Assembly (NCBI GenBank): GCA_934725855.1
Contig: CAKVCL010000056.1
Coordinates: forward strand, 1-10,262
DNA length: 10,262 nt
Direction of reading: 5' to 3'
DNA from: an uncultured Cellulosilyticum sp.
GTDB taxonomy: Bacteria > Bacillota > Clostridia > Lachnospirales > Cellulosilyticaceae
Below, piece by piece: positions 5,868 to 10,262 of the stretch (position 1 is its first letter; each line of letters opens with the position of its first letter). The translations under genes and the position numbers were made by a program. Below the pieces are notes generated by a model. That model worked only from the letters and a program-made list of their open reading frames with translations. It made no database searches and was not told the origin of the DNA.

Positions 5868-6795
5868 GCGTCGACTCCTTTGTACTTTCTTGTTTTTGTA
5901 GCTGTTTGTAAATAAATTTGGTGTAGTGCTTAGAAAGATGGTATTTGGACATCTTTTTATAGGTATGAGATAAATTAAAATAGGCTTGCAAATTATTTGG
6001 ATACTTTTTTAAAAACATTTCATAAGTAGCAACCGCCTCAGGATATCTTTTGGCTAAGTAAAAGCATTCACCTAAATATAAAGGGTAGTCAGTATGATTA
6101 GGAGCCATTAGGCATGCTTTATTAAAATATTGAATAGCAGTACTAAAATCCTGAAGTTCCATTGAAACTAAGCCAAGATTGACATAAGCATCTGCTGAGG
6201 AAGGCTGTAATTTATAATATAATTCATAATATCTTTTGGCATCTAATAAGCGACCGAGCATATGATAGGAACGCCCTAATTTATAATAAATATCTGAGTG
6301 ATTTTTTTTAATGTAGGCACACTTTAAACATAGTTGAAGATAAGAAATACTTAAAGGATAGTCATCTTGAACCATAGCTTTATCAGCGAGTTTATAAAGT
6401 AGTTTGTATTTTCTTCTAAGAATTAAATGATAACTATCAGCTAATGTACAAGGGATTTGGTATCGATTTAAATATGCTTTTAAAGTATTGATGTCATAAT
6501 GGTTAATTCTTTGAAAGTAACATAGTGTACGACAGAGTATATATAGTGAGCCATTTTTATACAAATGGTTTAATTGTGATAGGATGAAATCATTACAAAT
6601 TGTAAGGTTTCCAAAATGATATAAGAGTGTTATTTTCTTGAAGATATAAAAAGGAGCATTATGACTAAAGATAATAGCAGTATCCATCCATTGTATAGCA
6701 TCATTTAGCTGACCATTTTTCATTAGAGAAAAGGCTTTTTGTGTATAATATTTTGGCGACTGTTTTGAAAGATTCATGACACCAAGAGTATCCAT
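5860..6795 (-). CDS. tetratricopeptide-repeat protein
   Basis: This 311-residue protein has no signal peptide, membrane segment or helix-turn-helix, so it is probably a cytosolic scaffold or peptide-binding protein. TPR units of 34 residues are clear at about 169-202 (IYYKLGRSYHMLGRLLDAKR), 203-236 (AYVNLGLVSMELQDFSTAIQ), 237-270 and 271-300, with a degenerate one at 15-48; the middle (50-165) is helical, Cys/Tyr-rich and likely holds eroded repeats. The tail ends in a polar KQESTKESTHG. The ATG start is set by AGGAGGT (complement of 6801-6807) 5 nt upstream; the open frame extends a further 33 codons but through the promoter. Its stop overlaps the start of a 22-codon ORF. It is divergent from the PAP2 gene. 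The partner is unknown. Confidence 0.85.
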   Translation of the reverse strand: MDTLGVMNLSKQSPKYYTQKAFSLMKNGQLNDAIQWMDTAIIFSHNAPFYIFKKITLLYHFGNLTICNDFILSQLNHLYKNGSLYILCRTLCYFQRINHYDINTLKAYLNRYQIPCTLADSYHLILRRKYKLLYKLADKAMVQDDYPLSISYLQLCLKCAYIKKNHSDIYYKLGRSYHMLGRLLDAKRYYELYYKLQPSSADAYVNLGLVSMELQDFSTAIQYFNKACLMAPNHTDYPLYLGECFYLAKRYPEAVATYEMFLKKYPNNLQAYFNLSHTYKKMSKYHLSKHYTKFIYKQLQKQESTKESTHG

Positions 6796-6836
6796 ATCAT
6801 ACCTCCTCATAGTCCACAATAATAGATAATAATAAA

Positions 6837-6872
6837 TATATTGTAATTCAAAAAACATTTCTTTACAATATA
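6837..6872. promoter_or_regulatory. symmetrical divergent promoter (TPR unit and PAP2 gene)
   Basis: TATATTGTAA (6837-6846) and TTACAATATA (6863-6872) form a perfect 10-bp inverted repeat with a 16-nt spacer. Read forward this is a -35 TTGTAA (6841-6846), a 17-nt spacer and a -10 TACAAT (6864-6869) aimed at the PAP2 gene. Read backward it is the same pair, TTGTAA, 17 nt, TACAAT, aimed at the TPR gene. Predicted starts give leaders of about 38 nt on each side. Each 10-bp arm thus holds the -35 of one promoter and the -10 of the other. It may also be an operator for a dimeric regulator. Confidence 0.55.
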
Positions 6873-6914
6873 CATAAGTCATTTTAATCAACAAATAGAG
6901 AGAGGTAAAATCAA

Positions 6915-7754
6915 TTGCAAATTCAAGAACAAATACTAATGTATTTTGAAAGCATTAGAAATGATGCACTCACATTATTTTTTACAAGTATTACAATTAT
7001 TGCAGAACAAGTTTTTTTAGTAGCTGTTTTAGCTATATTATATTGGTGTGTCGACAAGTCAAAAGCAAAACGATTGGCATGGTTTATGTTATTTAGTGCT
7101 GTTGGAAATGGTATTGTAAAAAATATTGTAAGAATGCCAAGGCCTTATGAGATGGGCGTTGTAAAACCTTTACGTATAGAAACAGCTACTAGCTCATCTT
7201 TCCCAAGCGGACATACCCAAGCTGCAACAAGTTTTTGGACAGGAAGTATGCTGATATTAAAAACCAAGACTAGTATAATACTAGGAAGTCTAATGATCCT
7301 ACTAACAGCTTTATCAAGATTATATCTTGGCGTACATTGGCCAATGGATGTTCTAGGTGGCATTGGTTTTGGGTTAGTTAGTATTTATTTTGCTAAACAA
7401 TTATTAAGTGAAGATGCAGTGATTAATAAGTGGCACATAATGGGAACGTTAATTTTATGTTTATTAGTGCTTATTTTGAATGTAGATAAAGATTTATGTG
7501 ATGCAGTAGCTTCACTCTTAGGGGTGTGTGTGGGATGTTATATTGAACAAAAATATGTTCAATTTGAAAATGAGCTAGGATTAAAGAAGAATGCTATAAG
7601 GGTGTTTATAGGCTTATTGGGAAGTGGCATTATTTACCTATTGTGGGGGAGAATATTTATGGAGATTAAAGTATTAGATATGATACAAAAAATTATACTA
7701 TTGATTTGGGTTACGGCAGGGGCGCCTTATGTGTTTAAATACGTAGCAAAGTAA
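6915..7754 (+). CDS. PAP2-family membrane phosphatase
   Basis: This 279-residue polytopic membrane protein belongs to the type-2 phosphatidic acid phosphatase family, which removes phosphate from lipid phosphates such as undecaprenyl pyrophosphate or phosphatidic acid; the substrate cannot be told. All three signature motifs are present: KX6RP (K69 to R76-P77), PSGH (97-100, with His100) and SRX5HX3D (S134-R135, nucleophile H141, D145). Hydrophobic segments lie at about 20-45, 54-68, 105-133, 147-163, 176-189, 198-210, 228-245 and 256-275; the last three extend beyond the core domain. The start is TTG, with GAGAGG (6900-6905) 9 nt upstream; the first ATG (codon 9) has no ribosome site. It is a single-gene unit ending at the 7792 terminator. 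Confidence 0.93.
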   Translation: MQIQEQILMYFESIRNDALTLFFTSITIIAEQVFLVAVLAILYWCVDKSKAKRLAWFMLFSAVGNGIVKNIVRMPRPYEMGVVKPLRIETATSSSFPSGHTQAATSFWTGSMLILKTKTSIILGSLMILLTALSRLYLGVHWPMDVLGGIGFGLVSIYFAKQLLSEDAVINKWHIMGTLILCLLVLILNVDKDLCDAVASLLGVCVGCYIEQKYVQFENELGLKKNAIRVFIGLLGSGIIYLLWGRIFMEIKVLDMIQKIILLIWVTAGAPYVFKYVAK

Positions 7755-7791
7755 GAAGGACATTTCAGATAAAAATGTAATAATATTTTAG

Positions 7792-7827
7792 ACTTCCTAT
7801 ACGAGTAAAATAGTATAGGAAGTTTTT
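7792..7827 (+). terminator. intrinsic terminator of the PAP2 gene
   Basis: ACTTCCTATAC (7792-7802) pairs perfectly with GTATAGGAAGT (7813-7823) around a 10-nt loop and is followed by a five-T run (7823-7827). It lies 37 nt after the PAP2 stop. Confidence 0.85.
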
Positions 7828-7908
7828 GATGTCAGGAATAATTTATAGACGAGTTGTAGCATAGGCTGTCCTTCTTTTTCATATAATTAATTGATTGGAG
7901 GGATAAAC

Positions 7909-9174
7909 ATGGAGAAAAAAGAGGGTCAGTCTGCATGGATTACTTATTTACTCGTAGTTTTTTTAGGAATTATTAGTATGATGATGGTTAAAAGTATTGC
8001 TACTTATTATAATAGCCCTATGCATAAAGTGGATTGCTACTTACGTTATTTAAATACCAAGCAATATCACAAAATTCCACAATTATTATCTAAACAGTCA
8101 ATCAGTGAGTTCAAAAACAAAGACGAAATCAGCAATTATTATAATAAGATATATAATCAAAGAAATCAGCTCATGAGTGCAATGGTAAAGAAACATGACA
8201 TGCTCCACTACACGGTGGAGTATACCTATGCCAACAATAGAAAAGAAAGTCATACTATTTCTCTAACTAAAGACGGAAATAAGTGGAGAATTGAATTTCC
8301 TTTTAAGAGGCAACAAGTATCTATATTTGCACCTTATGGATCAAAAGTATATTTAGATAGTCAACCGTTAAGGTATAATACTCAAAATGGAAGTTATCAA
8401 GGAAAAGACATTTTGCCAGGTAGTTACTTATTGCAGGTTTGTTTTGAAAAGGAGGGGTATAGCGATTACTATGAAATGATTGAGATTCCAAAAGAAAAAA
8501 GTTATATCATTCCTTATAATACAGCGTATGTTGAAGTCAAGTGTCCGTCACATTTGAAAGTTACTTTAGGTCATTTTACTCAGGAATCGATAGGGGATAA
8601 AGCGGTATTTAAAGACATATTGCAAGAAGATTATTTGTTACATATACAAGATAAAAACGGATTGATTGAACCTAAAAGCTTGAATATTAGCTTAGTGGAA
8701 GGGAAGAATGAATTTGATATAAAAGAATTTACACTAACTAGGAAAGGTAAAGAACGATTAAATAATTTTATTAGACAATTTTATAGCCAATATATTGAAG
8801 CCGTTAGTTGCCATAGTCATGAAAAAATAGCCCATTATTTTTGGGAGGGTAATAGAGAAAACCAACTTAATCTGTTTGATGACTGGTACATCAAACAGAA
8901 GGACATTTCAAATGTGACGATGAATTTGAAGATAGGAGATTATACAATTGATGAATCAGGTAACTTATGTATTATGCTTAGAGAAGTTTCACAGCTAACT
9001 AATGAAGAAGAAAATGAAGGGGATGAGAAAAAGACTGAAAAACAATATCGTGTTTTATTAGATTTTGAAGTGACCCTAAATATATTAGAAGGGGAATGGA
9101 AAATAGAAAATCGAAAGATCGTACAAAGCTTAGTTGCATTTAAAGATAGAGAGGGCAAATGGATTCAGTACTAA
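7909..9174 (+). CDS. one-pass membrane protein resembling TcaA/YvbJ envelope proteins
   Basis: This 421-residue protein has a short N-terminal cytosolic part, one membrane helix at about 9-28 (ITYLLVVFLGIISMMMV) and a long extracellular region. Residues 37-130 look like an NTF2-like/TcaA second domain (YLRYLNTKQYHKIPQLLS through DGNKWRIEFPF). Residues 135-275 hold two small beta-domains of PEGA/TcaA type (IFAPYGSKVYLDSQPL, LPGSYLLQV; then AYVEVKCPSHLKVTLG). Residues 278-421 form a second NTF2-like domain (RLNNFIRQFYSQYIEAVS through VTLNILEGEWKIENRKIV). Related proteins such as TcaA of staphylococci act at the envelope and affect glycopeptide response; that role here is inference. Unlike those, no N-terminal zinc ribbon is present. 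The ATG start is set by GGAGGG (7897-7902) 6 nt upstream; an in-frame TTG at 7891 is rejected. No clear promoter or terminator was found. Confidence 0.65.
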   Translation: MEKKEGQSAWITYLLVVFLGIISMMMVKSIATYYNSPMHKVDCYLRYLNTKQYHKIPQLLSKQSISEFKNKDEISNYYNKIYNQRNQLMSAMVKKHDMLHYTVEYTYANNRKESHTISLTKDGNKWRIEFPFKRQQVSIFAPYGSKVYLDSQPLRYNTQNGSYQGKDILPGSYLLQVCFEKEGYSDYYEMIEIPKEKSYIIPYNTAYVEVKCPSHLKVTLGHFTQESIGDKAVFKDILQEDYLLHIQDKNGLIEPKSLNISLVEGKNEFDIKEFTLTRKGKERLNNFIRQFYSQYIEAVSCHSHEKIAHYFWEGNRENQLNLFDDWYIKQKDISNVTMNLKIGDYTIDESGNLCIMLREVSQLTNEEENEGDEKKTEKQYRVLLDFEVTLNILEGEWKIENRKIVQSLVAFKDREGKWIQY

Positions 9175-9569
9175 ATTAAGATGGTTCAAGGACTAATGAT
9201 TAAAAAACGAACAGGCAGTTAGCTTTAAGACAATAAAAAGAAAGAATAGAAGTGAAAAAGAGAGAATGATAGAAAATTTTGTCTACAATATGGACAAAAA
9301 TATGCATTTGATGAGAAAATAGCACTTAAATAGGGTGAAATTTATACAATGTAAATATCAAAAAATATAATTATGTTACAAAAAGAATTTTTTAAGTATA
9401 AAAAATAGATTAATGTTGTGCATTTCTTTTATAGAACAGAATGTCTTAGTGATAAAAAATAAAAAAATATACAATAAATATCAAAATAATTAAAAATACA
9501 TAAAAAAATAGCAGGAAATAGTCAAAAAATAGGCAACATTTTTTCTAAACGGAGATTATAATAATGTTT
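9175..9569. other. very AT-rich intergenic stretch
   Basis: No coding frame with a ribosome site is visible here. The only structures are a 7-bp inverted repeat TTTTGTC/GACAAAA (9277-9283 with 9293-9299), long A-rich tracts, and the -10 box of the small RNA at its right end. Confidence 0.6.
9557..9562 (+). promoter_or_regulatory. -10 box of the small RNA
   Basis: A consensus TATAAT stands 7 nt before G9570, where the first hairpin of the putative RNA begins. The -35 region (around 9533-9539) is poor, so activity may depend on the A-tracts upstream or on an activator. Confidence 0.5.
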
Positions 9570-9675
9570 GTAACTTCCCCCAGATGTTACAGCAAATACT
9601 TAGTTATTTGCTACCCCTAGAATAAAATACCTTCTCTCAAGGAGAAAGACCCGACGTCTTTCTCCGATTTTTTTT
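9570..9675 (+). ncRNA. putative small RNA with C-rich loops and intrinsic terminator
   Basis: About 105 nt between a TATAAT box and a strong terminator fold into three successive perfect hairpins: GTAAC (9570-9574) with GTTAC (9586-9590), whose loop holds five consecutive C; AGCAAATA (9591-9598) with TATTTGCT (9605-9612); then a single-stranded stretch with ACCCCT (9613-9618) and CTTCTCTC (9631-9638); and the terminator stem. C-rich unpaired motifs are typical of Gram-positive regulatory RNAs (RoxS/RsaE type) that pair with ribosome sites of target mRNAs, so a trans-acting role is plausible. It matches no RNA family I know. A competing reading is an 18-codon leader ORF (ATG 9564, stop 9618-9620; GGAG at 9551-9554) followed by an attenuator, but no forward gene follows and the ribosome site would lie upstream of the predicted start. 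Confidence 0.6.
9641..9675 (+). terminator. intrinsic terminator of the small RNA
   Basis: GGAGAAAGAC (9641-9650) pairs perfectly with GTCTTTCTCC (9656-9665) around a 5-nt loop, then GA and eight T (9668-9675). It is one of the strongest terminators in the window although no protein gene precedes it within 460 nt. TTCTC at 9632-9636 can pair with GAGAA of the stem's left arm, a possible competing structure. Confidence 0.92.
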
Positions 9676-9826
9676 GCTTAAATTTAGATAGATTTAGAAA
9701 CCAGATGAGTGACAGTGTGTTTAGTGACTTAATCCTTGATAGTCAATAAGTTTGGTGAAAATATAGAGATGCATTTATTAATTATTTTTAAATTTCATTT
9801 CGTATTTATAAAAAGAATTAAAAATA
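9676..9826. other. intergenic stretch between the small RNA and the integrase remnant
   Basis: I see no gene, RNA or strong repeat in these 150 nt. Lying downstream of an integrase gene, this is where an attachment core site might sit, but none can be identified without the other end of the element. Confidence 0.4.
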
Positions 9827-9850
9827 AAAGTGTGGTAAAAAGTGTGGTAA
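9827..9850. repeat. tandem 12-bp direct repeat beside the integrase
   Basis: AAAGTGTGGTAA occurs twice in perfect tandem (9827-9838 and 9839-9850), starting 4 nt after the integrase stop codon. Short direct repeats next to a tyrosine-integrase gene are the usual form of arm-type binding sites recognised by the integrase N-terminal domain. A third partial match, AAGTGTGGT, lies inside the gene at 9935-9943, possibly by chance. Confidence 0.6.
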
Positions 9851-9853
9851 AGA

Positions 9854-10262
9854 CTAGTTAAAGCTATCATATAATGAATCTTGTTTTTCTGCCGCACTAC
9901 GTACACTATCACGCATGACATGTGTATAGATTTTAAGTGTGGTTTCAGCATTAGAATGACCTGCTAATTGCTGAACGTTTTTGATGTTTTCACCTGCTTC
10001 AATTAATCGTGTAATATAGGTATGGCGTAAACCATGGAAAGTGATTCCTTTGTATTGGATTTTGCCATCAATTTCAATGGGTCTTATTTTTGCACGCTCA
10101 CAAGCTTTTTTGTGTCTGCCTAGAACAAATTTTGCTGATAGTTGTGAACCAGTAGGTGATTGAAAAACAAGTTGCTTTTCAATATTACCTGAATCCGTGA
10201 AGTTAGTTCTAAATAATTACCAGCTCATCAAATGCAATCTGGTGATATGAATTATGCTAACA
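9854..10262 (-). pseudogene. tyrosine recombinase (integrase), C-terminal part, apparently frameshifted
   Basis: A minus-strand frame of 120 codons (9857-10216) encodes the catalytic C-terminal part of a phage/ICE-type tyrosine integrase: LVFQSPTGSQL, then FHGLRHTYITRLIEAG with the HxxR box (H61, R64 of this segment), LAGHSNAETTLKIYTH with H87 and the nucleophile Y97, and a short tail. Upstream the frame is closed by TAA (10217-10219). The preceding sense continues in another frame as QIAFDELVII, which then meets TAG; skipping one base in the T-run near 10211-10213 would join them as DELVII-RTNF. A further in-frame TAG lies at 10257-10259. The segment has no start codon of its own. It is therefore probably a dead gene, unless the base differences are sequencing errors at the window edge. 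The first catalytic arginine is not seen. Confidence 0.75.

Noticed and set aside
6796..6894. 33-residue N-terminal extension of the TPR protein
   Set aside because: It runs through the divergent promoter and the AGGAGGT site; the ATG at 6795 has a consensus ribosome site.
7753..7876. Perfect 10-bp inverted repeat AAGAAGGACA/TGTCCTTCTT flanking the PAP2 terminator
   Set aside because: About one such pair at this spacing is expected by chance in 10 kb; the left arm overlaps a stop codon, there are no target duplications and the arms do not extend, so it is not a miniature transposon.
7882..7887. TATAAT as promoter of the TcaA-like gene
   Set aside because: It would put the transcript start at about 7894, leaving almost no room before the ribosome site, and no -35 is at the right distance.
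1789..9290. Shared 13-mer TTGTAGACAAAAT at about 1789 (plus) and about 9278-9290 (minus)
   Set aside because: A 13-base match is within chance for AT-rich DNA of this length and the flanks do not match.
1..10262. CRISPR arrays, tRNA, rRNA or insertion sequences
   Set aside because: No regularly spaced repeats, cloverleaf or CCA-type ends, rRNA signatures or transposase reading frames were seen on either strand.

Overview
The window looks like AT-rich chromosomal DNA from a low-GC Gram-positive bacterium, most likely a clostridium of the Lachnospirales/Cellulosilyticum type. The basis is the strong AAGGAGG-type ribosome sites, the extended -10 (TGnTATAAT-like) promoters, the U-tailed hairpin terminators and the protein families present. 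The genus cannot be fixed from the sequence alone.

Layout. Positions 1-1570: an aldo/keto reductase on the minus strand ends at a 23-bp bidirectional terminator. Divergent from it is a GNAT acetyltransferase gene broken by one in-frame TAG. Positions 1571-2192: a long AT-rich gap with a hairpin near 1600 and what looks like the decayed Cys-motif segment of a flavodoxin-type FMN reductase. Positions 2193-4833: a membrane-anchored HD-GYP protein, a 23-codon ORF with a strong ribosome site, and a DUF6734-like putative glycosyltransferase 14 nt further on, all in one direction. Positions 4834-5744: a DeoD purine nucleoside phosphorylase with its own promoter, a repeat-rich leader and a bidirectional terminator. 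Positions 5799-6795 (minus): a TPR protein whose stop codon overlaps the start of a 22-codon ORF, again with a strong ribosome site. Positions 6915-7827: a membrane PAP2 phosphatase, divergent from the TPR gene across a symmetrical promoter region. Positions 7909-9174: a one-pass membrane protein resembling TcaA/YvbJ envelope proteins. Positions 9175-9853: a gene-free stretch holding a likely small RNA of about 105 nt with its own -10 box and terminator, then a tandem 12-bp repeat. Positions 9854-10262 (minus): the C-terminal part of a tyrosine integrase, apparently frameshifted, marking the edge of a decayed integrative element.

Most genes are single transcription units of housekeeping or signalling type rather than one pathway. 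The parts least explained by known annotation are the two tiny ORFs (23 and 22 codons), each tightly coupled to a larger protein (glycosyltransferase-like and TPR), the small RNA near 9600, and the dyad at 6837-6872, which reads as a matching promoter in both directions. Decay is visible in three places: the GNAT gene, the flavodoxin remnant and the integrase.
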